Assembly: GCA_018873245.2 (NCBI GenBank)
Contig: JAEMBT020000007.1
Coordinates: 11,243,129-11,307,128, forward strand
Source of the DNA: Archegozetes longisetosus
Taxonomy: Eukaryota > Arthropoda > Arachnida > Sarcoptiformes > Trhypochthoniidae
Direction: 5' to 3'
DNA: 64,000 bases
The notes under the pieces were generated by a model. That model saw only the letters and a program-made list of their open reading frames with translations, was not told where the DNA came from and made no database searches. Positions within the stretch are counted from its first letter, which is position 1, and each line of letters begins with the position of its first letter. Below are positions 1 through 14,100 of the stretch, piece by piece. The translations under genes and the position numbers were made by a program.

Positions 1-775
1 TTGACATCAGTTTTATTAATTATTAATTGTTTTTAACAAACAATCTATTTGATTGAAAATTTTCAAACTTATTCATTTGAAATATTATTCAATTTAAAAA
101 TAATAGTTATAAGAATTGTTTTGTGAGCTAAATTGAATCTAAAATTTGAGTATTTATTTATTTCATATTTGCAACTATTACTTATCTTTGATGAATTTTA
201 TTCTTAATTGTCCATTAACCTTTTAAAATGTTAAGATAAAAGTTTTTCATTTTTTTATTTTGCTTTTGCTACAGTTGATAATAAAAACGAAAACTATCAA
301 TTTACTGTTTCAGCCTTAAAGACATGAATTAATCATTTTTATAATTTATGTTTGTTAAAATGCAAACGTGAACTCAAATAATCATATTGAAAGTAGTGGC
401 TCAACCAGTAGGGTCTTGTAGTGCGTGAACACCCCCACTCAAGTCTCCAACTCAAACACGTGGCTTAATGAACAAATTTTTGTATTTTTCGATATGAAAC
501 TTCCTTAATTTGTTAAAATTACTACGAAACAAATTAAAAATACCTGAAATCCAAATTTAAAACTATGACACAGTAAGTTTTAATCGGAGAAGTATATATT
601 GAATCAAGTTGAAAATGATTGGTGCGTTGTCCACTTAGCACTTGCAACTTTGTGCATTCCTAGTCCAAATTGGCTGAGCCACTAATTCAAAGTCATTAGC
701 ATCTCTGATCACTGACCACAGGTGCTTGAATCACGACTGCAACTGAGTACCTCTTGAAAGGGCTCCTCTTTGTTT

Positions 776-835
776 GATCAAGATTCATTTGATCGAAATT
801 CATTTAATCAAAATATATTTGATCAAAACACCTGT
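776..835. repeat. 15-bp tandem repeat, about 4 units
   Basis: Four consecutive 15-bp units share the pattern GATCAAAATTCATTT with a few changes each. The fourth unit is diverged at its end. The array is degenerate, so it is old or drifting. Confidence 0.7.
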
Positions 836-1561
836 TTAGCTACCCCGAGAGTGAATTGAACCCTGTATTCAATAATGAATTACTCTGATTTGAAATATCA
901 ATTTTATGATTTTTTCTAGGTGTTAATCAAGAAAAATAGTATGAGGCACATATTTGAGGAATATCTAATTAAAGCGATAAACTAATGAAAGTGTTTTAAA
1001 TATTTTTTCATTATGAATGCTTTTACGAAATTTTAAAAAAGATACTAAAACATTTGAATATAATAAATGTTAGTTTTAGACAGTTTAGGGGGATAGCTCT
1101 GATATTTATTCTCTAAGATTTCTTTAATCTCAGAAACAATGTTATTTCATAATAACTCATTGATCTCACAAGTTAAATTTGAACCCAATTGAAAGTTTAG
1201 TTTATTTTCGAGTTTGAAAACGGGATAATTTTTTGAGATAATTTAGGGGATTGGAAACAGAGATTAATTTCGATCAAGTGAATTTTGATCTAACGAAGTG
1301 CTCCCCTTGAAAGTATGTTTTGTGAAAAGTTAGTACAAACCTACCAAAATAGCACTTGCCCTCCTATTCTGGTCAAATTAATTAGTTATATTGTGCAGAG
1401 AGTACTACTGCAATTGGATAGTTTTGCAGAAATGCAGAAAATAACCACTTTAAAGAATTTGCTTTTCCTTTGCAACTGTGCTAATAAAAAGACTTGATTC
1501 TTTTATTAAACATATATCAAACATTTATATAACTTCTTGATATTTAACGAGTAACTTTCAA

Positions 1562-1850
1562 GTGAGGTCATGGATTGACTCCATTCTTGTTTCATCCTTA
1601 AAAGCATGTTTCAAGTGTGATGTCTCATAATTTGTTGCTTATGAACTCTGACTTATCCGCAACCAGGTGTACAAAGTGTTATACTCGTATGGAACAGAGC
1701 TTACAATAATCCAAGGACTTTATTCCTATATATTATCACATTTCGTATATCCGATTATGGATAAGTCAGAGCTCATAAACAACAAATTATACCTAATATG
1801 GACATCTTGAGATATGCTTCTAAAGCGAAGGAATGATTTGAATCTGTAGG
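1562..1850. repeat. Long imperfect inverted repeat (fold-back)
   Basis: The two arms are reverse complements over most of their length. The best core pairs 1627-1658 with 1759-1790, 30 of 32 positions matching. Weaker matches extend outward to about 1562/1850 and inward nearly to the centre around 1706. It could be a fold-back mobile element or a local inverted duplication. No open frame or target-site duplication is visible. Confidence 0.6.
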
Positions 1851-2349
1851 GTTCAGTCGACTCTTTGAAAGTGAATGGTTCAAAAGTCAACTCTTCAAAC
1901 CCCTGTTTTTCTTACTCTAAAAATCTATTTTGCGCAAAGTTTGCCTTTTTAAAGAACGAACAGAACAGATTAAAATTTGATTGGAAAAATTAACAGAAAT
2001 TTTTTAAAATAATAATTTTCTAAAGTTCAAAAATTCGGAAGGTATTATATTTATGAACATACTTCTTAGAGGCTTACCGAATACCTTCCCGAAGGGATAG
2101 AAAACTTGATTTCGAGTACAATAAAATAATGCAATAAAAACGAAAATTTTGAAGTATCTTTGATTTACATAAAAGTTTTCATTGAAAATGGTTTACTATT
2201 GAAAGTTGTGGAGAAATTAACTTATTCGATCTTAAGTGAAAAGATGCTCAAATATGACTCTCGAAAATAATACTTAGGTGCAACCAACTCAATCATAAAA
2301 CAGAGATACTCGTTAGGATAAACAGTTTAATAGAGCAAGAAAAACAAGG

Positions 2350-2409
2350 TTTCGGAGAGCTCACTTTCGAACAGTTCACCTTCGGACAATTAACTTTCGG
2401 AGAGTGATC
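2350..2409. repeat. 15-bp tandem repeat, 4 units
   Basis: Four adjacent 15-bp units follow the pattern TTTCGGAGAGTTCAC. The period equals that of the array at 776-835 but the sequence differs. Unit boundaries fall at 2350, 2365, 2380 and 2395. Confidence 0.7.
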
Positions 2410-4734
2410 CTCGAACCGAATCTGTGACCTTAAGCCTCGGTGTTCCCTCACTAGTTCTCTTTGAGCTTCAATTTATGATCCGTGGCTTTACTTTAAATTG
2501 ATTAATTAGGGCTAATACTGTGTTGTGAATGTATGTGAACTTTCAATTAAGCTATTTAAACAAGGATTAGCTCAACAACAAGTCATCAAACAATGAACTC
2601 TGCTTAACGAGCGGGTAAACTAAATCAACACCAACTTTATTGACTTTGGCTTCAACTTTTTGGCGACTTCAGTCAAATCAATTTATGGTTTGATCGGTTT
2701 GTTGTGCGATGCTTAAAAATCAAATTTGCCCATACTTTGCAAAATTGATTGAAAATGAATAACAAATAGCTTATAATGACTCTCTTATTAGCATAAGCTC
2801 AATACAGATAAAAAACAAAATTGAGGACAATACTTCATCACGAATCTCTATTATGAATATGGTTTTGAGCCCATTAATTAAAGAAATATCTGAACCCGAA
2901 AAATTGACTGAACCCAAATAAAGATCAGTCATTCATTAATTTGGCGTCGATTCTCAGTTTGGAAATGTTTGACATTCAAATTGCTTTCATCCCTCACATC
3001 ATAAACTATTAAGTAATAAATTGTGAATAAATTTCTCGCTTCAATATAACCCATAATCTTAATTACAAAGTATTGAAGTTAGATGTTACATTTCAAAAAA
3101 TCTAATGAGCTTTCGATATAGATATTAATCGAAAATGTCGATCAGTTATTAAAGCCTCAAATTAAGAGTTTGTTTCTCATCGTGACGTCTTTCAAAATGA
3201 CTTTAATGAGGAGAATCTCAACTTTTCTATAAGAACCCAATTTTGATGTGAGAAAAAACTATATTTGTTCACGATTTTAAGTAACAATAGAAAGTATGGC
3301 TCAAACTCCATTTGACTGAGTCTACGATGTCTATAGCAATCAGTAATCGATACGAACAAATGAAATTTGAAACAATTAAGGTGTTTCTACAATTTTAAGC
3401 TTAAATAACTGTTTTTGTCAAACATCTAATGAAGCAGAAAAGGTTTTTTTTCACTTTAGGGCTATTGCACTGAATTTTTGTGATCGACAGCTCCAAACAA
3501 AAACATTGTTCAATAATAAATAGTGCATTTCAATTGTTGCTACAAATCATATGTAACTAATATATTGTATTATATTGTTTGCGGCATATGAACAAAAACA
3601 CTAATCAAGTAATTATTCATATTTTTGAAACACAAGTTATTGTTAGTTCATTTTATTAAAATTTCATTTTTTCCCCTAAATTCGTATCAAGTTTTTCAAC
3701 TTCTTGCAAAACTTCAGGTATTTTTAGTATCACTTAATAGTTTGAAAATATGTAACAATTATTTAGTGAAAAATTAAAGGTTCAAATTGCGAGATATAAC
3801 AATACTTCGATATAACTAACCGACTAATACTGAATTCTCGTTAAAGTGAAAGCAATAATCTGTTGCCGATACACATCAACTAATGCTAAATAATCCATTT
3901 ATAGCTGTGAAACCTCGTTATAGTTAATGTTAATTATTGCTCCTTAACTATTCATTACATTGAAGTATTAGTGCACTAGTTATTGGGACAAAATATGCAC
4001 CCCTTCATCGATTATGAGGCTTTAGATAACAAAAAAACGAAAGTGTAAATGCTTTAAGAGAAAATTGCCAATTAATCACTATGTTTTTATTCAAATTTTC
4101 AGTTCATTTCAGTACAGATTTAATATTCTTTAACTTCAACTACAATGTATTAGAAGTTCGAGATATTCAAACTATATCTTTCATTTGATTACATCGAAAA
4201 GAAGCACAAAAACAATGAGTCAACTCGAGAGAAAAATTATTTTCAATTTTCATAGTAAACATTTATTGTCAGAACAAAATCTCAGAATTTGGAGCCTCAG
4301 TTTTCTCTAATGTTGATCATGTGTTGTCATGCTTTAAAACCGAATCTTTCATAAATTGTTTCAAATTTTAGTTAGATCTCAAATTTTGGGATTTCAAGTA
4401 TTGGTCGATGTTTAGATTAATGATTGAAGTATTTGACCAGAAAAAAGTCAAAGAGAATACTTCGAAATGGCTAAATCGTGCTTTTTGTGCTTACAAGCAG
4501 ATTTTACCGTTTTTATTGCAGTAAAATACTCCGAATCAAACAACTTGAAGTGAAGTCAATTTTATGAATAATTTGAGTCACATAAGGAAACATAAAGATG
4601 AGATTTGACTCACACGGGAGAACTTATCTTTAAAGAGAAGAAAGTTTCACTCTTTTCTCCTTTAGTTCTTTTACATTAGACAAGAATCTCGATATATGTA
4701 AGTGATATGTTTACCAAAACTACGTGGTTATCTG

Positions 4735-4960
4735 AACTACCTAATCTAGCCTAACCTCGCCCAGTGAGCTACATGCACCTTTCTCCCTACTTTATCTAAC
4801 TTACTTAAAATAAAATAACGTCACTGACGATATGTTTAGTTAGATTAGGTTAGGTAAAAGGAATAGTGTACCTAGTGCGCTAGGTACAGGAGGACATTAT
4901 GATGATAATCACTCATCTATATTTAAACTCAACATGAAATGTACATGTTGGGTTTAAATA
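4735..4960. repeat. Weak fold-back plus a tight hairpin
   Basis: 4921-4936 pairs with 4944-4959 around a 7-base loop; the single non-Watson-Crick pair is a G-T wobble. Just upstream, roughly 4740-4795 is loosely complementary to 4840-4890, including TTAGG-like words. The hairpin is clear and the outer inverted repeat is only suggestive. Confidence 0.45.
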
Positions 4961-7296
4961 ACGTTTGTCCTGTAAAAGGAATAAAAGCTCTTTTATGTCC
5001 ATTGAATTCTCAATACTATTAAATCAAACTTTTCTAGTTTATCACAAAAATTTAAAAATAGTATAATCTTTCTGCAATCAGCTATTAAGGGAATCAAAAC
5101 AGGGTTTAATCATTCTGAAATTAGTCACCATAAAATTGGCCATTTCGAAGTCTAGCCAAGTCAAATTCAGAGTTTTTAATTTCCTGAAATTAATGTCATT
5201 CCAGATCTAATAAATAAAATGGAGAGAATACATATTTTTTGGTCACGATATAATAAAGAAATCCATTTTATTTAAATAATTATGACATGATATATAAACT
5301 TAAATAGGTTTGACGCTGAAGGGGCTTTTTTGGCTTAAAACAAGTGCATTTGAAAAAAATTAGATTTCTTATTTATATAAAAATATTTCAGTTTTTTTGA
5401 CTGTTTCATTAACAAACAAAGTAATTAGTTCTGAATACTAGTCAAGGAAGAGTTTATTTGTGTGAATGCTTTAGGTTTGATTTTTTAATTATGATTAAGA
5501 ATTTGTGGAAGTCATTTCACCTCATATTTTCACTATAAATTAGTTTTAATCTATCATATTCTTATTTAATTTGAGTCAATAAGTGGCAATAGCTTTTGCA
5601 TTTGAAACCTCCAGCATTTCTGGTATTGAAATCTCTTTAAACGTTCTACAAACTAATATTTAACATTTATGAAATATTCTCACTATGTTTGTGATCGTTT
5701 TTCGTAAACTCAAAGATTAAAGACTGAAAAGTTCGATGAATTGCTAATCCAGTTTTCACTTGATTTTCAAGACCTATTGCTGAGTATATTCTAAATAGAC
5801 TTTTAATCTCCTGATTTCTAATGTAAACCTAAATCTCTTAGACTTGATTTATATTTTTGCAAAACAAAAGTCCCAAAAATCCTTAGCATATGAAAAGATA
5901 GCTTTTTCTGAACGTTCAGATGAAGTTTCTTCTAAAAACGTCCGCAATTATACATACCTTTACATATTTTAGTCGTATTTTTTAGCTCTAGACTTAAATG
6001 TATTGAAAATTTTGAGAAACAAATGAGAATGACCCAAATTTGATCATTTGAGGGACGTTTTATGGTTTGTCATGAACTCCACATCTATGAATACTTCTGC
6101 TTGAATTCGGACATCCTATAATTGGTATTTATTTAGAATGTATTCATAGAAACTGTTACCAGCTTTTATTTACAATGTTTTTTGGTAGAGCAGAAAATTT
6201 GTTGCCATAAGGACGGATCGAGCAAAATAGTGTTCTGAAAAATTTTCCAAATCCACTATCGTCTCAATGCAAACAAACTGTAGCGCACAAAAAGTTAACA
6301 GAATTTAAATGACTTCAAGCTTGAGAGCAATAAAGATTATGAAAAAAGATAATCATTATATAAGAACAATAAAATGGTTTGGTTTGCATAAAACCCAAAG
6401 CACTCTAGAGGTAAATTTCAAATCTCAAATTGATTAGATTCTTCAAAATTTGATTGTTTCATATAAACAAACAAAAAAGTTGATTAGTTTATAAGATTAA
6501 TAATCTTTTGATTTTGTTTTGAAAGATAGACGACTCGAAGCAAGTATTTATCAATACAATAACGATAAGACATCTGCAAAGATGTCATTATTCTCTATTC
6601 AAATAAAAGTTAGCTTAAGTGAATCAATAATTGTTGTAATACTAGTGTAAGAGCCATCAAAGAGCAAACAAACAATTTTTTGAACGTTAGAACGTTTAAC
6701 GATAATAGAGTTTCTCATTTGATAATTTTTAATGATCGGTTTAAGTACAAATGTATATTTTGCGAAATGTTCTTAGCTTATCATTAAACTTGTTAATCTT
6801 GAAGGACTTATAATTGACAAGAAAACAAGCTATGACATGAAAAAACACTTGTATTCAAAACTTCAATTGACCAGTTACGGCAATAAATATATATTTAGTA
6901 CTGAACAAATAAAAATAATAGTTTTTATTGAGCAAAATTTTGCATCAAGGCATCATTCGAGCTATTCGTTGAGCCTAACTTTTGTTCAACTTGAGATAAT
7001 GATAAAAGTCTGACAAAAGTTCGCGATAACAATGAATGGTTTACTATTTAACCATAAGTTTCGCAAAAGTTATAAAAAACTTATTTCCAGACCATTGAAC
7101 AGCATTTGTTTTACACTGTTCTTATGAAGTCAACTTTAAAGAAGGTCCTATTGATTATCAATTGAGAAGTGGTCAGACCTATCAAAACTTGTCTGTCGTT
7201 TTCATCAAGATCCAGACTTGTTTGACTTATTGGCGATCTATGCAATCAATAAATACGAGACTCATATATCAAGTATGCTTTACCGTATATATGCAC

Positions 7297-7377
7297 TTAA
7301 GTGGTTTTTAGAAAAAAATGTAAAAATGCCATAGGAAAACGTGGCTTAATTGCTACTGATCTCTAAAAACCACTTAA
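7297..7377. repeat. Perfect 16-bp inverted repeat with 49-base spacer
   Basis: 7297-7312 and 7362-7377 are exact reverse complements. The pair sits just upstream of the GA-rich block thought to be the distal E74 leader. It may be a mobile-element trace or a hairpin; nothing shows its role. Confidence 0.6.
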
Positions 7378-7559
7378 CTACGCGTTCAAGTTGGACAGGT
7401 TTTACTTTATAATATTTAATGCAATGCCTGTATCTATCTATCTATCTACGAATATCCATATATTAATGGATAGCATTTTTTCCAACACAAACAACCAAAT
7501 CATGATGAGATCACAAGAAATTTCGTTTTTTCGCGATAAACTTCAACCAAAAACTTCTA

Positions 7560-8168
7560 CCATTTATGCCCTGAGGCGGAGTGTTAGCAGCGCTTGCGTT
7601 CCAGCCCTCGAACTGTATATTATTCTCTCTAATACACTGAATGCCCGAAAACTCAGCGATGCCTCGAATTTCCAACGCATTAGTCGAGTTGTTGCACTCA
7701 AAACAACTTTTAGTACGTTCTCTGTGAGAGTTCGCAAACTTTCAGAAGAGAGAAGTAGATAGAAGAGAGAGGGAGAGAGAGCGAGAGAACCAGAGAGACC
7801 TTACACTGACTGTGACTCTGCGCAAGATTGCTATACAGAGAAAGGGAATAAACTGTGTTTTGTGCCGAGTGTGTGCGCGACTGAGTGTTGTGTGTGTTTT
7901 GCACATCATGTCTATTATGGTGAACAAAACTTAGTCGTACCAGAAGTCTATTCAACGCTAATCGCGGATCAAACATAAACTTTTTTATACTTTTATTCAT
8001 TTTTTTCTTAATTTATCGACTATTTGATTGTGACAGTTGTTTATTAATTAAGTGCAATTCTGTGCAATTAATATTGTGTTGTTTTATTTGGAGAAATATT
8101 CAGTTTGTATTTATTGGCAAAAACTTTTCAGTGAGACTGAACTGCAAGAGAGAACGACTTTTTAAGGT
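7560..8168 (+). other. Candidate distal non-coding first exon (E74 long leader)
   Basis: Base composition rises above the flanks from about 7560. A GA-rich tract lies at 7744-7800 and the block ends in a near-ideal donor, AAG at 8166-8168 followed by GTGAGT. The last ATGs in the block (around 7910) meet a stop within a few codons, and none follow before the donor, so as an exon it would be leader only, carrying short upstream frames. It lies upstream of, and on the same strand as, the E74 coding exons. Insect E74 transcripts are known for long leaders with many upstream ATGs, which fits. The transcription start cannot be fixed and the link to E74 is inferred from position alone. Confidence 0.4.
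7744..7800. repeat. GA-rich tract
   Basis: Nearly pure purine GA/AG repeats on the + strand. GA tracts of this sort are common in arthropod promoters and 5' leaders, where GAGA-type factors bind. Here it lies within the candidate distal leader exon. Confidence 0.6.
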
Positions 8169-11100
8169 GAGTGAACTCATCAGAGTCAACGACCTTAAAC
8201 AGAGAAACACAACATAGTCTATAACAGACAACTATTACTATTATCTTTACTTCATTTTACTTATACTAAAGTTCATTACTATTATTGAAGATTATGTTTT
8301 ATTTTAATATTGCCTATTATTTTGTAACTACACCATTTTACTAATTCTTATCACTTTTATTCTTCAACAATTCTTGTCATGTTTGCTATTTTTCGTTTAA
8401 ATCTTATGCAACTTTTTAGTTAATTTCTCTATGCTTTAGTCCATCAGATCTGAAGAGATACCAAATTGTTGTCACAAAAAGTTCATTTATTGTGAAAACA
8501 TGGAAAATACATAAAATATAGAATTTTGATCAGATTTAATGGTAGAAAAGCACTCGAAAGAAACGAACATATGTGTTGTTCAGTGTGTTATTGCTCTGAT
8601 ATTTTGGTACTCTTTTCCAATACAAGCCTATAGTATATGTATAGCAATGCCTTTTCATATAGTCTTTTTGGGTTCAGTGACCGGACTTGTCCTCAACACA
8701 CACACAAACTCTACGCTCATTCACCGATTGCTGAACTCGCACCACATCACACACTATGCCATGCTATGTATTCTTGTATTCTTTCTTATTGATGACTTAT
8801 ACATAAACGCACGAGTGTATTTATCTCTATATTCACTTATGCTTTCCTTTTTAGCTAAAATCGCAAATGTGTTTTGCCGGCGATTTCCTCTTCTCTTATT
8901 CTGTTATATTTTGATCTATGTGTCTACAGACACATCAATATATCCACTCCTTTCTATAAGAGGCTTACAGGTAGTGTCATGAAGAATAACTTTTGCACAA
9001 AATATTTGTTGTCTTGTAAAGAGTGACAAATAGCATTCGTATTTAATATGTTTATGTCTTATACTGAACAACAAATACTACTGCACCATGTCGTTCATAC
9101 ATAACTCCATACATGATCATAAAAATATTCATCTCATCCCGAATTACATTCATTTTTAGCATAGACTGTTAATAATTTATGACTTCTTTTTGCTTTTATT
9201 CCCAATATATGCATGTCTTCCACTGTATGGCCATATTTTGATATTTAGTATGAAAGTTATATTGTTCGCTACATTAACGTGATGTACAATATGACATCCA
9301 ATAACTTATATCTCGATATCATACTAGTTGTGGTAACAAATTTGTGCAAATCTCTTTATTTGATCGAAAAAATTTTCAAGTTTTATATAAGGAATGAAAG
9401 CATACTCTTCTTTATGATAAGATTATAAGTTTGAATAAGATTTAAGCAGAAGAGAAAAAGATATAAAGTTTGTTTTGAAGAGTTAAATCGACTTTGGTTT
9501 ATGAGCATGGTGTATACCAATATAGAAAATTTACTATTAAATAGGATTTATGCCCAAATATTATTTACTTTACTTTGAGTGATAGTCTAAACTATGTTTT
9601 GGAAATATACTGAACTGACAAATGTGTGACACGTGTCACTCATAATAAATAGGCAAAAACCTGCAAAACCCAAACTAATTCTAAGCGAACACTTAATCAC
9701 TTTCCTCTTGGCTTATTTTCATATTAATTCCAGATTAAATGGATTAAGACTTTTTTTATTTTGCCATTATTTGCTAATAAAAGGCGGAAAATGGCCAATT
9801 GATCTGCTGTTGACAGCATGTCCCCGTATTAAAACTCTGTAATGCGAATCCTTCTCACAAATCAATTTACTCTCAGTGGTTAACCATTGGTGAGACCATT
9901 ATTTCTCCCTTTACTAACTTATATAATACATCCAATGAGTTTAAGCAGTTTTTTATTTGGGAGAGAAATCGGCAAACAATCAGCGGTTGGCTTAAGTTTA
10001 AGCTCGTAATAAAAAAGCTCACTTTGAAATATATTGTTTATATATCTAGGAGTTTATGTGTTGACTATTTTTTGCTATTTTTCTCGTGTTTCTTAAATGT
10101 AATTCCTTAGAGACTGTGTTTGGTTAAAGAAAGTTCATAAGTGTTGGACTATTAAGCAAAACACACCTGTCGTGTGGTGCGAGTCTCAAATAACAGCCAA
10201 ATAATGATAGGAAGTATTTTGTGGACATAAGTCGCACTCATTCCGATAGTATTTTAACTTTCTTTTTCTCTTTTTTTCTTATTCGTGTTTAGTTAGAATA
10301 TGTCAGAATTTTTTGCTTATTTCTTAGCCAACTGTAATTTAGTTTAAGTTGTCGTCTTATTTCTACTTTTTTTCGTTGAAGTGCTTGTATTTCACTTTTG
10401 CTTTATTGTAACTTTTCAAATGTTTGCTTTACTTTTTTCTTCTGGTCAAAAAAATCTTGTTTTTAATTGAGGTCTGTTTAGTGGTACCAAATCTTATGTA
10501 GAAGTGTAGCAATAAATAAATGAGAAAATCCCTTAAACTATAAATTCCCAAAAGCAGACATAACATAATTTGTTGAAATACGTGTAACTTTTTTAATGCT
10601 CTTCTGTCAAAATTAGATCCAATCAAAAACTGACTTAACAACAAGTCTTGCAATTCGAGCGCTGAAAAGTTGAATTTATTTATAAATAAATTTTCCTAAA
10701 CTACATTTTATTATATTTTTTTATAACTTATTGGTCTAAAGTTAGTTAAGTCCAGAGTTAGTGAGAGTGACGCTGTTTTATTTTTTTGGGTCAAATATGG
10801 CCCGAAGGAAACAGAAAGTGAGACTTAAGAGAGCTATACTTACGAGAGCTGTACTTTTGCAAAACAACAGACACTAAAAATAATTCTAATAAAAAATAAA
10901 AATTCAGGCCAACAGAGAGTGAAGCGAAAATGTTTATTAATAAAAAAGAAAACTCTAAACGATTGGCAATTATCTGCTTAGCATTTCAATAGAAAGGTTA
11001 TAATTAAAGTTTTTAAAAAATGAGATCTCACTTTCGTTTCTCACACTCTGTTTAAGTTACAATATGAGGAACAATAACTAAGAGTATTATTATTTCTATT

Positions 11101-14100
11101 ATATTGTAATATGTGGAGCTAGCCTAATTTTAAATGCTTTCAGTAATTCTTGAGTCATTATGATAGTGATTACGATCGTAGTTGATCATCATAGCAAACA
11201 GTTCCCAATTAGTCAGAGGTATTCTTGGAATCCAATTATTTTTATGTGTACATTCATTTTTCAGATAAATCTCTATTATTTCGCACGCTATCAAAGTTTT
11301 ATAAGAAAAAGCATTAAATTGAATAGTCGGCAAGTATTTATTTTTGGTCCGAATTATTTTTCATTGTGTTAAGTAGGTGTTCACGTATTTGTGCCGATTC
11401 ACTTTTTTTTTAAACTGAGCGCCAGTTAATACTTAAACTCTTTTCGAGTGTTTAATGAAGTGAAAAATATTTAGTTATGAATTGCATACTCTACTAAATA
11501 CTTAATAACTTTAAATTGCATCAAAATTATATATAGATATATACTTAAATATATGCACAAAGTCATTTTCTAATTGACTTCAGGCTAACATGAACTAAGA
11601 TGAAAGTATTGCTATTTTAAAACTTTCTTTTTGTTGGCACGTATTTATATTGTAGTTAATTTAGCATTTGTTATAGTTTCGTGCATTCAGTGCTAATTTT
11701 ATTGCTTTAATTGTTATGAATTGACTGGTTAGGAATGAAAAAAAACTTTTTATCTCAAATAGAAATTTGTCTATTTCGCAACGTTTGAAATGAGCCAAAC
11801 GATTATCTATATTTGTTGACTTTCTTAAGAAAAAGTATATATGTTTATAATGGTTACAATTAACAGAACATATCTCTGCAGAGAAACGATGATCATTGCT
11901 CACAATTGTTTGTTTTTGAAAGTATTAAGCAATTAAGTAAAAGCACTGAATTGGTTGAGATGAGAATCTGGTCTATTAACAGATCACAGTCTACTCTATG
12001 ACTGATCCAAAGAGATAGCAGTTGCAGGCAAATGAAGGGGCAATATCTTGTTAGAGACACTATTAAGATAGTTACACGTCTAGTAGTGTAAAGATAAATT
12101 AGAAAATCAATTCTATTTCTTTTCTCTCCATTCATATTGTTTTGCGTCACCAATTTTGGCACTAATCCCGAAAATTTGTGTTTCTTTTGTGTACACATCA
12201 AATAATGAAAGAAACAAATAGACGTTTGAGAGAAACAACAGAACAGAACAGACCAGAATAGGGCGCTCAAAGTATTTATAAATCAAACATGAATGGGTTT
12301 GATCATTATTGAAATCAAGCAGAAATAGTTCTGCTCTTTGGCGTCATTTTCAATGTTTTCGTAGTTCATCCACTTATGGCATTGACAGTTAAGGGTTACA
12401 ACACTCTTCTCATCTGTTTCTGATCATTAATAATAGGATTAGAAATCTTATCTGCAAAACAGTGTTGACAAAAATAGGAATATTTTCCTATAAATTGAAT
12501 GCTGAAAATTTGATAGCACAAAAATCTATCGTGTCTTATAGCAACAAAAATGTGTTTCAAATCTCTCCAACTAAAACTCAATAATGAATTTCTCAGTCAA
12601 TTGCTGTTACACTGTTTGAATTTATGAACGAAAAAGTTCAAATTGACAACTACTGTAAGTGCAAAAGTTGGCATAATATCATAAAATATATAAACTCGAT
12701 GTTTATTGTGCGAACAAATACTTTTAGTGGGAGTTTAATGCACTTTATCGAGTATTAATTTTGACATTGACAAACCATAATTAGATAAATTGTTGCACTA
12801 TTATTGCATGTTCGCCTATTTCCACCAAAATAATATATCATAACTTACATAGCATTAGATTGCAGTTTATTATAGCGATTATTTTATTCAGCTTATTATT
12901 CATTAGTTTGAAAAATACGTTGTCATAGACTATACGAGCGAAGTTTGGCATAACTTTTCTAAGACTAAATAGAGACAGTTTTAGAGCTAGGAATATATCA
13001 AAGTCTAAAATAATGTTTACTAATATCTACAATTTTGATTACTATAGATGATTTTTTTAAGAAAAATATTTTCCAATAATTTCCATAGAAAAGTATTGAC
13101 AGCTCAAAGTGCACACACTCCAGGAGTATGGGATTAGTGTATGTATTGGTTCAGTGTTGTCTAGAGTGAGGTTCATTGATGGTACATTGACTTGCATGAG
13201 AGCAATGCACTCATGCGACCGATTCTGTTGCTGAGAACCTGTTGAGAGAAAGATCACTGGAGGACATTGGCCCACTTCAGAGCCATTATTTTACGCGAGA
13301 GAGAGAGAGGGAGAAAAAACAATTGTTTTCTCTAATAAATAGAAATACTTTATTAAATAGATTTTGCAAAACCCTTTAACTTATGTGACGTCAGCAATTA
13401 GTATTGATTCTTATGAATCCTGTTTTTATTTTTCTATTCAAAGCTTTCTGTTACTATTGAAGTGATCGGTGATAGCCCGTAACGAAACTGTAAAAATAGC
13501 TGTTAATAATAGTTATGTCACTCAATCTTTTGTTTCGCAATTGAATCCAATATTTTCTTTGTGCGAAGCAATTTTTCGTTAATAGCCTCCCAATATTTCA
13601 CTCTAATTACATGTTTTTTGACGAAAACTTGTTAAATTGTAAATTTTCGATTCCTTATTATCATAAATTACTTGATAGCTTTTTTTACTTTTTTTAATCA
13701 CTGGCAACAAACCGTTAATTATCAAAAGTAAAAACTCGTTAACAAAATTGCTCCAAAATAACAAAATTTCCCCCTGTAACTGATAGTGCATAGTATTAAT
13801 TAATGAAAGCATTAAAAATATGAATAGTGAGTGCTATCACTGCTTACATGACTGACGCGACACTTGCGAACAAAAGCAATCATTGATCAAACAGACAAAT
13901 AGTCTGCAAGTAATTAGAATAGAGAAAAGGCAACAACAAATCCAAGTGAAAGCATTTCTATGATTTTATTATTTCTTTGATCGATGTAGTCAATTGTCGA
14001 AAGCTTTTTTAAGAGCTTTTAAAGTGAAATTTTGCGTTCGAGTGAAAGCGTCGACCCAATTATGAAACTGTGAAAGTTGTGTTTCATTTATTTTTAGTCT

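Larger units (their letters stand above)
1..7290. other. AT-rich intergenic or far-upstream region
   Basis: No convincing exon was found on either strand. Open frames are short and have no coding-like composition. The stretch holds short tandem repeats (776-835, 2350-2409) and fold-back structures (around 1562-1850 and 4735-4960), listed separately. The rest looks like ordinary AT-rich non-coding DNA. Confidence 0.6.

Noticed and set aside
7391-7762. 123-codon + frame
   Set aside because: It begins with TTG, has no coding-like composition or family, and overlaps the candidate leader exon; better seen as leader sequence.
13057-13275. 72-codon - strand frame and the GGTTCA-T-TGATGG word
   Set aside because: The frame lacks signals, and the word matches only one half of the ecdysone consensus.
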